A stretch of DNA of 50,043 nucleotides. Source: Betaproteobacteria bacterium HGW-Betaproteobacteria-16 (GTDB lineage: Bacteria; Pseudomonadota; Gammaproteobacteria; Burkholderiales; Burkholderiaceae_C). Within the stretch, counting starts at the first letter, position 1, and each line of letters opens with the position of its first letter. The notes below the pieces were generated by a model. That model was not told the origin of the DNA, did no database searches, and worked only from the letters and a program-made list of their open reading frames with translations. The stretch covers positions 1 to 50,043 of the forward strand of contig PHCQ01000062.1 of assembly GCA_002840835.1 (NCBI GenBank), written 5' to 3'. This document shows positions 15,890 through 24,665 of the stretch, in pieces. The position numbers and the translations under genes are program-made.

Positions 15890-16885
15890 ATGCCCGTACC
15901 GTCCATTCGCCGACGCCATCTTCTGACCGTTGCAGCACTGGGTCTCGGCATGACAGGGCTGGCGCCCACCCTGGCCACTGCGCAGGCCACGTTCCCCAGC
16001 AAGAGCGTGCGCATCGTCGTGCCTTTCGGGCCAGGCGGCGTGGGCGACCTCACGGCGCGCGCCGTGGGACAGAAGCTGGCAGAGCGGCTGGGCCAGCCAG
16101 TGGTGATTGAAAACCGGCCGGGTGCCGGTGGCGTGGCGGCCGCAGAGGCCGTGGCCCGTGCCGAGCCAGATGGCCACACCCTGTTCCTGATGTCCAACGG
16201 TACCGCCGTCACTGCGGGCTTGTTCAAGACGCTGCCATTCAACACGGTGAAAGACTTCAAGCCCATCTCCACACTGGGCTACTTTGACATTGCCGTTGTG
16301 TCGGGCACGGAAGCGCCGTACACCACGCTGGCCGAGGTGATTGCGTATGCCAAGGCGAATCCCGGCAAGCTGAACGTGGGCAGCATCAACGTGGGCAGCA
16401 CGCAGAACCTCACCGCCGAGCTGTTCAAGAGCGCGGCCGGTATCGATGTGCAAGTGGTGCCGTTCAATGGCACGCCCGCCCTGGTGGCCGCCCTGCGCGG
16501 GCGCCAGGTGGACGTCGCCGTGGAGATGCTTGGGCCGGTGTTGCCGCAGATCCATGCCGGCGCGCTGAGGCCGCTGGCCGTGACCGGGGAGAACCGCTCC
16601 GTGGTGCAGCCTCGTGTGCCTACGGCCAAGGAGGCCGGTGTGCCAGGCCTGGTGGCCTCGTCCTGGAATGCCCTGGCTGCGCCTGCGGGCACGCCACCTG
16701 CCGTGATCAATCGCCTGCACCGCGATATCGTGGCTGCATTGGGTGACGCCGAAGTGCAACAGCGCCTGCGCACACTCAATGTCGAGGCCAAGGCCTCCAC
16801 GCCCGAGCAGGCGGCCGAGTTGCTGGCGGCAGACATCCTGCGATGGAGTGCCGTGATCGAGCGCGTCGGCATTCCGAAACAATGA
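15890..16885 (+). CDS. Bug-family (TctC-like) tripartite tricarboxylate transporter substrate-binding protein
   Basis: A 331-residue exported protein. A signal peptide with a possible twin-arginine start (SIRRRHLL) ends near ATAQA at residue 34. Bug signatures follow: FPSKSVRIVVPFGPGGVGDLTAR, the ENRPGAGG loop and a PTAKEAGVPGL segment. Such proteins bind carboxylates for TctAB permeases, or act as orphan sensors. The ATG follows AAAGGAGACC. No TctA or TctB lies in the window. It is the first gene of a run with a 6PGDH-like dehydrogenase and an AEC transporter. Confidence 0.9.
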   Translation: MPVPSIRRRHLLTVAALGLGMTGLAPTLATAQATFPSKSVRIVVPFGPGGVGDLTARAVGQKLAERLGQPVVIENRPGAGGVAAAEAVARAEPDGHTLFLMSNGTAVTAGLFKTLPFNTVKDFKPISTLGYFDIAVVSGTEAPYTTLAEVIAYAKANPGKLNVGSINVGSTQNLTAELFKSAAGIDVQVVPFNGTPALVAALRGRQVDVAVEMLGPVLPQIHAGALRPLAVTGENRSVVQPRVPTAKEAGVPGLVASSWNALAAPAGTPPAVINRLHRDIVAALGDAEVQQRLRTLNVEAKASTPEQAAELLAADILRWSAVIERVGIPKQ

Positions 16886-16906
16886 ACTTCCAAGTGAGGA
16901 CCGGCG

Positions 16907-17827
16907 ATGGACAACATGCGTGTGGGCTTTGTCGGGTTCGGAGAGGTGGGACGCATCTTCACCGCCGGACTCAAGGCCGCCGGTGTGCCCTGGGTGGGCA
17001 CCTGGGATCTGAAATTCGACGAGCCCGCATTGCGCGACGACATGGTGGCGCCGGCAACGGCCAACAATGTGGTGGTCTGTGACGGGCTTGCCACCCTGTG
17101 TGCTGAGGCCACGCTGGTGGTCTCGGCAGTGACCGCGTCGAACACGCTGGCGGTGGCGCAGGCGGTGTCGGCCCACATCCAGCCTGGTGCTTTTTTCCTG
17201 GATCTGAATTCCGCGTCCCCAGGCACCAAGCAGCAGGCCGCGACGCTGATTGATGCGGCCGGTGCGCGCTACGTGGAAGCTGGCGTGATGACCTCGGTGC
17301 CGCCCTATGGCATTCGTGTGCCCATGCTGCTGGGCGGCGCGCATGCAGCGGCTCTGTTGCCCGCCCTGCAGGCCCTGGGCATGGATGCCAAGATCGCCAG
17401 CGAAAAGCTCGGCGTGGCCTCGGCCACCAAAATGTGCCGCAGCGTGATGATCAAGGGACTGGAAGCCCTGGTGCTGGAGAGCTATGCCACCGCCCGCCAC
17501 CACGGCGTCGAAGACGCCATGATCGCCACGCTGCAGGAAACCTTCCCCGGCATCGACTGGCAGCGCCAGGGCAGCTACTTTTTCAGCCGGGTGGCGCAGC
17601 ACGGCAAGCGCCGGGCAGAAGAAATGCGTGAGGTGGCGCAGACCGTGCGCGAAGCGGGCTTTGATCCCTTCATGGCGTCGGCCATTGCCGACAAACACGA
17701 CTGGATGGCCGGCAAGGCGCGCGACGGCTTGTTCGCCGGCCTGAGCCACAAGGCCGATTCGCTCTCTCCCTGGCAGGCCTACGCCGATCGCCTGCTGAAC
17801 CGTCCGCCCGGCGACGCCTCGAATTGA
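16907..17827 (+). CDS. NAD(P)-dependent 6-phosphogluconate dehydrogenase-like oxidoreductase (DUF1932 type)
   Basis: A 306-residue protein with an N-terminal Rossmann fold (VGFVGFGEVGRIFTAGL, residues 6-22) and a helical C-terminal domain of the DUF1932 kind, with LGVASATKMCRSVMIKGLEAL near the middle carrying the lysine expected in beta-hydroxyacid dehydrogenases. Relatives oxidise small hydroxyacids; the substrate here is unknown. GTGAGGA precedes the ATG. It lies 21 bases after the Bug gene and 12 bases before the AEC transporter gene, so the three were probably one operon. Confidence 0.82.
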   Translation: MDNMRVGFVGFGEVGRIFTAGLKAAGVPWVGTWDLKFDEPALRDDMVAPATANNVVVCDGLATLCAEATLVVSAVTASNTLAVAQAVSAHIQPGAFFLDLNSASPGTKQQAATLIDAAGARYVEAGVMTSVPPYGIRVPMLLGGAHAAALLPALQALGMDAKIASEKLGVASATKMCRSVMIKGLEALVLESYATARHHGVEDAMIATLQETFPGIDWQRQGSYFFSRVAQHGKRRAEEMREVAQTVREAGFDPFMASAIADKHDWMAGKARDGLFAGLSHKADSLSPWQAYADRLLNRPPGDASN

Positions 17828-17839
17828 GCCTCCCGCCGC

Positions 17840-18786
17840 ATGCTTGACATCTTCACCATCACCGGCCCGATCTACCTGTGTATCGCGGCCGGGTTTGCGA
17901 GTGTTCGCCTGGGCCTGTTCAGCGCCGCCGACATGCGGGTGCTTGGCCGTTTCGTGATCCAGATCGCTCTGCCGGCACTGCTGTTCAATGCCCTCGCTTC
18001 GCGCCCGCTGACCGAGGTCATTCACCCGGGGTACCTCATGGCATATACGGTCGGCTCACTGGCGCTTCTGCTGGGGGCACTGGCGTATGCCCGGGGCGTG
18101 CAAGGCAAGCCGCTCAGTGAGAGCGCTTATGTGGCGATGGGCATGACCTGTTCGAACAGCGGCTACGTGGGCTATCCGGTCATGCTGCTGGCCTTCGGTC
18201 CACTGGCAGGTGTCATTCTTGCGCTCAACCTGCTCGTGGAAAACCTGGTCAAGCTGCCTTTGCTGTTTGCGCTGGCGGATGCGGGCAGCCATCAGGGGCA
18301 ACGACCATCGGTGCCCCAGGTGCTGAAGCAGACCGCCGCACGTCAGATCCGCAACCCGATGATCGTGGCCATCTGTGCCGGCTTTCTGGTGGCCCTGGTG
18401 GGCTTGCGTCTGCCCGACGTGCTCACTCGCACCATCAACCTGTTTTCGGCCGCGAGCTGGCCCTGTTCATCATCGGCGGCACCTTGGTGGGCCTGAAGGT
18501 CAAGGGCCTGCGCAGACAAGTGGCGATGATCACCGTGGGCAAGCTGGTGTTGCATCCATTGGCGGTGTTTGGCGCTGTGGCGTTGTTGCCGTTGCTGGGC
18601 CTGCCGGCCGTCACGGGCGACCTGCGCGCCGCGGCGGTTCTTTCTGCGGCAATGCCCATGCTGGGCATCTACCCCATCCTGGCCCAGCGCCATGGCCTGG
18701 AAGGCTTCACGGCGGCAGCGCTGCTGGCCACCACCGCCGCATCGTTCTTCACACTCAGTGCCATCCTCTGGATGGTGAAGGGCTGA
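17840..18786 (+). pseudogene. AEC-family (auxin efflux carrier) transporter, frameshifted
   Basis: Two overlapping reading frames together make one AEC permease of about 315 residues. The first (17840-18496) encodes six or so hydrophobic segments starting MLDIFTITGPIYLCIAAGF and stays on profile to RTINLFSAAS near 18455. The second frame then continues ELALFIIGGTLVGLKVKG to the stop at 18786. The switch needs one missing base near 18445-18460. AEC proteins are secondary transporters of organic acids. With no slippery heptamer visible, a true mutation or a sequencing error is more likely than programmed frameshifting. Confidence 0.75.
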
Positions 18787-18805
18787 CCTGCTGCAAGGCG
18801 CAGCG

Positions 18806-19637
18806 TCAGCCCAGAATTGTTTTGATGAGGTTCAGCGTGGCCTGCTGGGTCAGCGTGGCCGGGCGCATGGAGCTGGTGGCCAGGCACACCCGGGTGCGCA
18901 GTGGCGGGTTGCTGAGCAGCGCCGGCACCGTCGGCCACCAGATCCAGGATGGCCGACACGCCGTCGATTTCAAGCGCCACCTGCGGCCGGCAGCCGATGT
19001 TGGCCATTTCGGCTTCCACGTGCATGCGGATGGCGTTGGGCCGGCTGGGAATCACCAGGGGCAGCAGGGCCACCTCGGCCAGCGGAATCGGTGGCGCGGG
19101 TGGTTCTTCGGCCAGACCGGCCGGGCGTTTCTGCACCAGGAAAAGGTCTTCGTCGCGCAGCGGTGTGATCTCGATTTCCGGCGCGGGCAGTGCGTTGTAG
19201 AGCACAGCGATGTCCAGCCGGCCGGTGGCCAGCCATTCCTGCATGGTGGCCGACAGGCCTTCGCTGATGGACAGGCTGGCTTCAGGCAGTTGCTGCCGAA
19301 AGGCTCGTGTGAGCGGTACCGTGAGCACCCGTGCCAGGCTGGGCGGCAGGCCGATGGCCACGCGCCCGGCCAGCGAGCCGCGCACGCGGCCGAGCTCTTC
19401 GCGTGCGCGCTCCACCTGATGCAGAATGCCGCGCCCGTGCTCCAGCAACAGCCGCCCCGCTTCGGTGGGTGTGGCCCCGCGGCCATTGCGCACCAGCAGG
19501 TTCTGCCGCAACTCCACCTCCAGCAGGCGCACCTGACGCGAGAGCGCCGGCTGCGCCACATCCAGCGCCTGAGACGCCTTGGTGAAGCTGCCCAGTTCGG
19601 CCACGCGGACGAAGTACGCCAGTTGCTTAAGGTCCAT
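18806..19637 (-). pseudogene. LysR-family regulator, C-terminus frameshifted (likely regulator of the protocatechuate operon)
   Basis: The N-terminal helix-turn-helix (MDLKQLAYFVRVAELGSF to ALSRQVRLLE) and most of the ligand domain are intact. The reading frame is lost after LDLVADGAG near 18921: the in-frame sequence becomes low-complexity and runs on to 18669 over the AEC gene. Shifting frame there restores LLSNPPLRTRVCLATSSM...TLNLIKTILG and a stop at 18806, a normal LysR C-terminus. Comparison with family members suggests a few bases, not a multiple of three, are missing. It is divergent from the ring-cleavage operon, the position of PmdR in Comamonas, so loss or repair of this gene would affect control of that operon. 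Confidence 0.75.
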
Positions 19638-19667
19638 GGACGAGGAGAGGGGGAGCTATATCAAACA

Positions 19668-19692
19668 GGAATGGCTAATAGTACGGTATTCC
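19668..19692. promoter_or_regulatory. Candidate LysR operator in divergent region
   Basis: GGAAT-N15-ATTCC, an interrupted dyad, lies 30 bases from the LysR start and 28 bases before the ModA-like gene. LysR regulators bind interrupted dyads in such divergent regions. The assignment is by position and symmetry only. Confidence 0.4.
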
Positions 19693-19720
19693 GCTTGTAG
19701 GATTCCCTGGGGTGAGCACA

Positions 19721-20437
19721 ATGCAACGCATGTCCGACACCGCTGTGTCCGCCCTGCGCGGCATTTCTTCCATGGCCACGCGACTGGTCCTGGCCGACCT
19801 GATCGCTGCCTACGCCCAACAGCAGCCTTCTGCACCTGCCATCTCCATCGAATCGGTGGGCGGTGTGGATGCAGCGCGGCGCGTGGCGGCTGACGAGCCC
19901 TTTGATCTGGTGGTGCTGGCGTCAGACGCGATCGACAAACTGGAAGCCGCCGGCAAGGTATTGCCGGGCAGCCGGGTGGATCTGGTGCGCTCCGGCGTGG
20001 CGCTGGCCGTGCGTGAAGGGGCTCCGGCACCGCGCATCGACTCCGAGGCCGCCGTGCGCCAGGCTGTGTTGGCGGCGCGCAATCTGAGCTATTCCACTGG
20101 CCCCAGCGGCGTCGCGCTGGCCAGACTGTTTGAGCGCTGGGGGTTGGCCGATGTGCTGCGTGAGCGCATCGTGCAGGCACCGCCCGGCGTGCCCGTGGGC
20201 ACTTTGGTGGCGCGCGGAGACGTGGAACTGGGTTTCCAGCAGCTCAGTGAACTGCTGCATGTCGACGGCATCACCCTGCTGGGACCATTGCCCGACGCCA
20301 TTCAGATCACCACCACTTTTTCGGCGGCCGTCTGCACCACAGCCAGCCAGCCCGACGCGGCCCGTGCCTTTATCGCCTTCATGGCCTCGCCTGATGCGCT
20401 TGAGGCCAAAAGACGCCAGGGCATGGACGCGGCCTGA
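19721..20437 (+). CDS. ModA-like periplasmic-type substrate-binding domain protein
   Basis: A 238-residue protein of the molybdate/extracellular solute-binding class. Supporting segments are FDLVVLASDAIDKLEAAGKV, NLSYSTGPSGVALARLFERWG and a C-terminal AFIAFMASPDALEAKRRQGMD, as in ModA. It has no signal peptide: the N-terminus MQRMSDTAVSALRGISSMAT is not hydrophobic enough. A cytoplasmic role or a mis-set start is possible. GGGGTGAG precedes the ATG at 19721; a GTG three codons earlier or an ATG three codons later could also serve. It is the first gene of the run leading to the 4-oxalomesaconate hydratase 29 bases downstream, an arrangement found in other ring-cleavage clusters, but its task there is unknown. 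Confidence 0.7.
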   Translation: MQRMSDTAVSALRGISSMATRLVLADLIAAYAQQQPSAPAISIESVGGVDAARRVAADEPFDLVVLASDAIDKLEAAGKVLPGSRVDLVRSGVALAVREGAPAPRIDSEAAVRQAVLAARNLSYSTGPSGVALARLFERWGLADVLRERIVQAPPGVPVGTLVARGDVELGFQQLSELLHVDGITLLGPLPDAIQITTTFSAAVCTTASQPDAARAFIAFMASPDALEAKRRQGMDAA

Positions 20438-20466
20438 ACACTCACACCATTCATCCTGGAGACAAC

Positions 20467-21501
20467 ATGAGCCTCATCATCGACTGTCACGGTCACTACA
20501 CCACCGCGCCCAAGGCGCTGGAGAACTGGCGCAACGCGCAGATCGCCGGTATCAAGGACCCAGCCGCCATGCCGAAGGTGGCCGACCTGAAGATCAGCGA
20601 CGACGAACTGCGCGAGTCCATCGAGACCAACCAGCTGCGCCTGATGAAGGAGCGCGGCAGCGACATCACGCTGTTCAGCCCGCGCGCCAGCTTCATGGCA
20701 CACCACATCGGCGACTTCAATGTCTCCAGCACCTGGGCAGCCATCTGCAACGAGCTGTGCTTCCGCGTGAGCGAGCTGTTCCCCGACCACTTCGTGCCCG
20801 TGGCCATGCTGCCGCAAAGCCCCGGCGTGGACCCTGCCACCTGCATTCCCGAACTGGAAAAGTGCGTGAAGGAATACGGTGCCGTGGGCATCAACCTGAA
20901 CCCCGATCCGTCCGGCGGCCACTGGACCAGCCCGCCACTGACCGACAAACACTGGTACCCCATCTACGAGAAGATGGTGGAGCACGACCTGCCGGCCATG
21001 ATCCACGTGAGCACGAGCTGCAACGCCTGCTTCCACACCACCGGCGCGCATTACTTGAACGCTGACACCACTGCCTTCATGCAGCTGATCCAGGGCGATC
21101 TGTTCAAGGACTTTCCCACACTGAAGTTCCTGATCCCCCATGGCGGCGGCGCCGTGCCCTACCACTGGGGCCGCTTCCGTGGCCTGGCCCAGGAAATGAA
21201 GAAGCCGCTGCTCAGCGAACACCTCATGAACAACGTGTACTTCGACACCTGCGTGTACCACCAGCCCGGCATCGACCTGCTCAACACCGTGATTCCGGTG
21301 AAGAACGTGCTGTTCGCCTCCGAGATGATCGGCGCCGTGCGCGGCATCGACCCCACCACCGGTAACTACTACGACGACACCAAGCGCTACATCGAGGCCT
21401 CCACGATCCTGAGCGCGGAAGACAAGCATCAGATCTATGAAGGCAACGTGCGGCGTGTGTTCTCGCGCCTTGATGCTCGCCTAAAGGCCAAAGGTCATTG
21501 A
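20467..21501 (+). CDS. ligJ: 4-oxalomesaconate hydratase (LigJ/PmdE type)
   Basis: A 344-residue amidohydrolase-superfamily enzyme. The metal-binding H-x-H is in IIDCHGHYTT (His8, His10), with further histidines in MIHVSTS and LIPHGGGAVPYHWGRF. Length and sequence match LigJ of Sphingobium and PmdE of Comamonas, which hydrate 4-oxalomesaconate to 4-carboxy-4-hydroxy-2-oxoadipate (CHA) in the protocatechuate 4,5-cleavage pathway. A GGAGACAAC site precedes the ATG. The next genes supply the aldolase and the upstream steps in the known pmdEFDABC order, which makes the assignment firm. Confidence 0.93.
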   Translation: MSLIIDCHGHYTTAPKALENWRNAQIAGIKDPAAMPKVADLKISDDELRESIETNQLRLMKERGSDITLFSPRASFMAHHIGDFNVSSTWAAICNELCFRVSELFPDHFVPVAMLPQSPGVDPATCIPELEKCVKEYGAVGINLNPDPSGGHWTSPPLTDKHWYPIYEKMVEHDLPAMIHVSTSCNACFHTTGAHYLNADTTAFMQLIQGDLFKDFPTLKFLIPHGGGAVPYHWGRFRGLAQEMKKPLLSEHLMNNVYFDTCVYHQPGIDLLNTVIPVKNVLFASEMIGAVRGIDPTTGNYYDDTKRYIEASTILSAEDKHQIYEGNVRRVFSRLDARLKAKGH

Positions 21502-21562
21502 ACGAACGGACTTAACTCCTTCTCCCCTTGGGGAGAGGGAGATCGACAACAGGAGACTCACC

Positions 21563-22246
21563 ATGTACGAACTCGGCGTTGTGTACCGCAACATCACCCG
21601 CGCAGACCGCGCAGCTACCGACGGCCTCGCCGCCCTGGGCTCTGCCACCGTGCACGAAGCCATGGGCCGCGTCGGCCTGCTCAAACCCTACATGCGCCCC
21701 ATCTACCCGGGCCAGCAAGTCAGCGGCACGGCCGTGACCGTGCTGCTGCAACCCGGCGACAACTGGATGATGCACGTGGCCGCAGAGCAGATTCAGCCCG
21801 GCGACATCGTGGTGGCGACCGTCACCGCCGAATGCACCGACGGCTACTTCGGCGACCTGCTGGCCACCAGTTTCCAGGCGCGCGGCGCGCGTGCCCTGAT
21901 CATCGACGCCGGCGTGCGCGATGTGAAAGAACTGCAGAAGATGGGTTTCCCCGTCTGGAGCAAGGCCATCAGCAGCAAAGGCACGATCAAGGCCACGCTG
22001 GGTTCGGTGAACATCCCCATCGTGTGTGCAGGCATGCTGGTCACACCGGGAGATGTGATCGTGGCCGACGATGATGGTGTGGTGTGTGTGCCCGCCGCAC
22101 GTGCGGCTGCCACGCTGGAGGCTGCGCAGAAGCGCGAGAGCTTTGAAGGCGAGAAGCGCGCCAAGCTGGCCAGCGGCGTGCTGGGACTGGACATGTACAA
22201 GATGCGCGAGCCGCTGGCTGCGGCCGGCCTGAAATACATAGACTGA
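21563..22246 (+). CDS. ligK: 4-carboxy-4-hydroxy-2-oxoadipate (CHA) aldolase (LigK/PmdF type)
   Basis: A 227-residue RraA-fold class II aldolase. The substrate- and metal-binding arginine-aspartate pair is seen in LIIDAGVRDVKEL, and the GDIVVAT and DVIVADDDGVVCVP segments are typical of HMG/CHA aldolases. It splits CHA to pyruvate and oxaloacetate, the last step of the pathway, and these enzymes usually also decarboxylate oxaloacetate. An AGGAGA site precedes the ATG. A REP-like element separates it from the lactonase gene. Confidence 0.93.
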   Translation: MYELGVVYRNITRADRAATDGLAALGSATVHEAMGRVGLLKPYMRPIYPGQQVSGTAVTVLLQPGDNWMMHVAAEQIQPGDIVVATVTAECTDGYFGDLLATSFQARGARALIIDAGVRDVKELQKMGFPVWSKAISSKGTIKATLGSVNIPIVCAGMLVTPGDVIVADDDGVVCVPAARAAATLEAAQKRESFEGEKRAKLASGVLGLDMYKMREPLAAAGLKYID

Positions 22247-22325
22247 CCCCCGCCGCGCTGCGCGCGACCCCATCCCAGGGGGCAACACCAGCGGCCCGGC
22301 AAAGCCGGTTCCGCGGTGTTTCTTG
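22246..22325. repeat. REP-like intergenic element, copy D
   Basis: CCCCCGCCGCGC/GCGCGACCCC followed by AGGGGGC and CCCGGCAAAGCCGGTTCCGCGGTGTTTCTTG. Same architecture as copies A-C, placed directly after the ligK stop inside the operon. Confidence 0.7.
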
Positions 22326-22356
22326 AAAAATTCACCTCACTCACAGGGATCAGCAA

Positions 22357-23289
22357 ATGACCAAACCGACATCGGGTGACTTCACCAAAACCCCAGGCTG
22401 GCTTGACTGGTTCGAGGGCCCGAGCAAGCCCCGCTTCCATGTACCGGCCGGCAGCGTGGACGCCCACTGCCATGTGTTCGGTCCTGGCGCCGAATTTCCC
22501 TTCGCGCCCGAGCGCAAGTACACACCTTGTGACGCGAGCAAGCAGCAGTTGTACGCATTGCGCGACCACCTGGGCTTTGCGCGCAACGTGGTGGTGCAGG
22601 CCACGTGCCATGGCGCCGACAACCGGGCCATGGTCGATGCGCTGGTGCACAGCAAGGGCAAGGCGCGGGGCGTGGCCACGGTACGGCGCAGCATCACCGA
22701 CGAAGACCTTCAGTCGCTGCACGACGCCGGTGTGCGCGGTGTGCGCTTCAACTTCGTCAAGCGGCTGGTGGATTTCACGCCCAAAGACGAACTGATGGAA
22801 ATTGCCGCGCGCATCCAGAAGCTTGGCTGGCATGTGGTGATCTACTTCGAAGCGGTGGACCTGCCCGAGCTGTGGGACTTCTTCACGGCGCTGCCCACCA
22901 CCGTGGTGGTCGACCACATGGGCCGGCCCGACGTGAGCAAGCCGGTGGACGGCCCCGAGTTCGAGCTGTTCCTGAAATTCATGCGCCAGCACCCCAACGT
23001 GTGGAGCAAGGTGAGCTGCCCGGAGCGGCTCTCGGTGAATGGCCCGAAGGCCCTGAACGGCGAACAGGCGGCCTACCGGGACGTGGTGCCCTTTGCGCGC
23101 AAGGTCGTCGAAGAATTTCCCGACCGCGTGCTCTGGGGCACCGACTGGCCACATCCCAACTTGAAAGACCACATGCCCGATGACGGCCTGTTGGTCGATT
23201 TCATTCCACACATCGCGCCCACCGCCGAGCTGCAGAAGAAGCTGCTCGTCACCAACCCCATGAAGCTCTACTGGCCTGAGGAGGTTTGA
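22357..23289 (+). CDS. ligI: 2-pyrone-4,6-dicarboxylate lactonase (LigI/PmdD type)
   Basis: A 310-residue amidohydrolase-family lactonase. The N-terminal GSVDAHCHVFGPG carries the H-x-H pair, and later VVDHMGRPD and WGTDWPHPN contain the histidine and aspartate expected in LigI. It hydrolyses 2-pyrone-4,6-dicarboxylate to 4-oxalomesaconate. It is 4 bases upstream of the dioxygenase alpha gene, so translation is coupled. Confidence 0.94.
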   Translation: MTKPTSGDFTKTPGWLDWFEGPSKPRFHVPAGSVDAHCHVFGPGAEFPFAPERKYTPCDASKQQLYALRDHLGFARNVVVQATCHGADNRAMVDALVHSKGKARGVATVRRSITDEDLQSLHDAGVRGVRFNFVKRLVDFTPKDELMEIAARIQKLGWHVVIYFEAVDLPELWDFFTALPTTVVVDHMGRPDVSKPVDGPEFELFLKFMRQHPNVWSKVSCPERLSVNGPKALNGEQAAYRDVVPFARKVVEEFPDRVLWGTDWPHPNLKDHMPDDGLLVDFIPHIAPTAELQKKLLVTNPMKLYWPEEV

Positions 23290-23293
23290 AACC

Positions 23294-23746
23294 ATGGCAC
23301 TCGACAAACCCTACAAGGACGTTCCCGGCACGACCATCTTCGATGCCGAGCAGTCCCGCAAAGGCTACTGGCTCAACCAGTTCTGCATGAGCCTCATGAA
23401 GGCCGAGAACCGCGAAAAATTCAAGGCCGACGAGCGCGCCTACCTGGATCAGTGGGCCATGACCGAGGAGCAGAAGCAGGCGGTGCTCGCGCGCGATCTG
23501 AACTGGTGCATCCGCCTGGGCGGCAACATCTACTTCCTGGCCAAGATCGGCGCCACCGACGGCAAGAGTTTCCAGCAGATGGCCGGCTCCATGACGGGCA
23601 TGAGCGAAGAGGAATACCGCAACATGATGATCGCCGGTGGCCGTTCGGCCGAGGGCAACCGTGTGATCGGCGAAGACGGCGACGCGCAGGCGCACCGCCA
23701 GCCGCAAGGTGCCGCAGGCAATGCATCATCGAACAAGGGCAACTGA
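23294..23746 (+). CDS. ligA: Protocatechuate 4,5-dioxygenase alpha subunit (LigA/PmdA type)
   Basis: A 150-residue small helical subunit. It begins with a KDVPGTTIFDAEQSRKGYWL segment and contains LGGNIYFLAKIGATDGKSFQ, both typical of LigA, which caps the active site of the catalytic subunit. The extended C-terminal tail (about residues 118-150, Gln/Ala/Gly-rich) is longer than in the second alpha-like protein at 42716. The stop is one base before the beta subunit's ATG. Confidence 0.94.
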   Translation: MALDKPYKDVPGTTIFDAEQSRKGYWLNQFCMSLMKAENREKFKADERAYLDQWAMTEEQKQAVLARDLNWCIRLGGNIYFLAKIGATDGKSFQQMAGSMTGMSEEEYRNMMIAGGRSAEGNRVIGEDGDAQAHRQPQGAAGNASSNKGN

Positions 23747-23747
23747 C

Positions 23748-24602
23748 ATGGCACGCATCACCGCATCCGTCTACACCTCGCACGTCCCGGCCATTGGCGC
23801 CGCGCTCGACCTGGGCAAAACGCAGGAGCCTTACTGGCAACCCGTGTTCCAGGGCTACGAATTCGGCAAGCAGTGGATGAAGGACAACAAGCCCGACGTC
23901 ATCTTTCTGGTCTACAACGACCACGCCACCGCCTTCAGCCTGGAGATGATTCCCACCTTCGCCATCGGCACCGCGGCCGAGTTCCAGCCAGCCGACGAAG
24001 GCTGGGGGCCGCGACCGGTGCCCAAAGTCATCGGCCATCCCGACCTGGCCTCGCACATCGCGCAGAGCGTGATCCAGCAGGACTTCGACCTCACCATCGT
24101 CAACAAGATGGACGTGGACCACGGCCTGACCGTGCCGCTGAGCCTGATGTGCGGCCAGCCGGAAGCCTGGCCCTGCCCGGTGATCCCGTTCGCTGTGAAC
24201 GTGGTGCAGTACCCGGTGCCCAGCGGCCGGCGCTGCTACAACCTGGGCCAGGCCATCCGCAAGGCGGTGGAGAGTTTTGACGAAGACCTCAATGTGCACA
24301 TCTGGGGCACAGGCGGCATGAGTCACCAGTTGCAGGGGCCGCGTGCCGGTCTCATCAACAAGGACTTCGACAACGCCTTCCTCGACAAACTCATCAACGA
24401 CCCCGAAGCCGCCGCCAGCATTCCCCACATCGACTACGTGCGCGAAGCCGGCAGCGAGGGCATCGAGCTGGTGATGTGGCTGATCGCCCGCGGCGCCATG
24501 GCCGACGTGGCCGGCGGTGCCAAGCCCAAGGTGGTGCAGCGCTTCTACCATGTGCCTGCGAGCAACACGGCGGTCGGGCACCTGATCCTCGAGAACAGCT
24601 GA
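23748..24602 (+). CDS. ligB: Protocatechuate 4,5-dioxygenase beta (catalytic) subunit (LigB/PmdB type)
   Basis: A 284-residue type II extradiol dioxygenase. The Fe(II) ligands expected from LigB are His12 (TSHVPAIG), His59 (YNDHATAF) and a glutamate in EAGSEGIELVMW; the acid-base histidine is in GTGGMSHQLQG. It opens protocatechuate between C4 and C5 to 4-carboxy-2-hydroxymuconate-6-semialdehyde (CHMS). The ATG at 23748 is used because it follows the ligA stop; a longer frame upstream lies inside ligA. Confidence 0.95.
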   Translation: MARITASVYTSHVPAIGAALDLGKTQEPYWQPVFQGYEFGKQWMKDNKPDVIFLVYNDHATAFSLEMIPTFAIGTAAEFQPADEGWGPRPVPKVIGHPDLASHIAQSVIQQDFDLTIVNKMDVDHGLTVPLSLMCGQPEAWPCPVIPFAVNVVQYPVPSGRRCYNLGQAIRKAVESFDEDLNVHIWGTGGMSHQLQGPRAGLINKDFDNAFLDKLINDPEAAASIPHIDYVREAGSEGIELVMWLIARGAMADVAGGAKPKVVQRFYHVPASNTAVGHLILENS

Positions 24603-24614
24603 TATCTCTTACGT

Positions 24615-24633
24615 TCCCTCCCAAAAGGAGGGA
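24615..24633 (+). other. Intercistronic hairpin between ligB and ligC
   Basis: TCCCTCC and GGAGGGA pair around a CAAAA loop, with no T-run after it. It could act as an mRNA stability or processing element in the operon. The GGAGGG is not used as the ligC ribosome site, which is AGGAGA at 24652. Confidence 0.45.
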
Positions 24634-24665
24634 GCGTCAATCACCCTCTACAGGAGAACTGAACC

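Noticed and set aside
15689..18025. Open frame of 778 codons on the minus strand across dctM, the Bug gene, the dehydrogenase and AEC genes.
   Set aside because: It is a mirror of plus-strand genes with good family matches, rich in His, Gly, Arg and Gln, with no family resemblance. Long antisense frames are expected at this GC content.
17840..18786. Programmed -1 frameshift in the AEC gene.
   Set aside because: No slippery heptamer or downstream structure is visible at the switch; such a mechanism is not known for AEC transporters.
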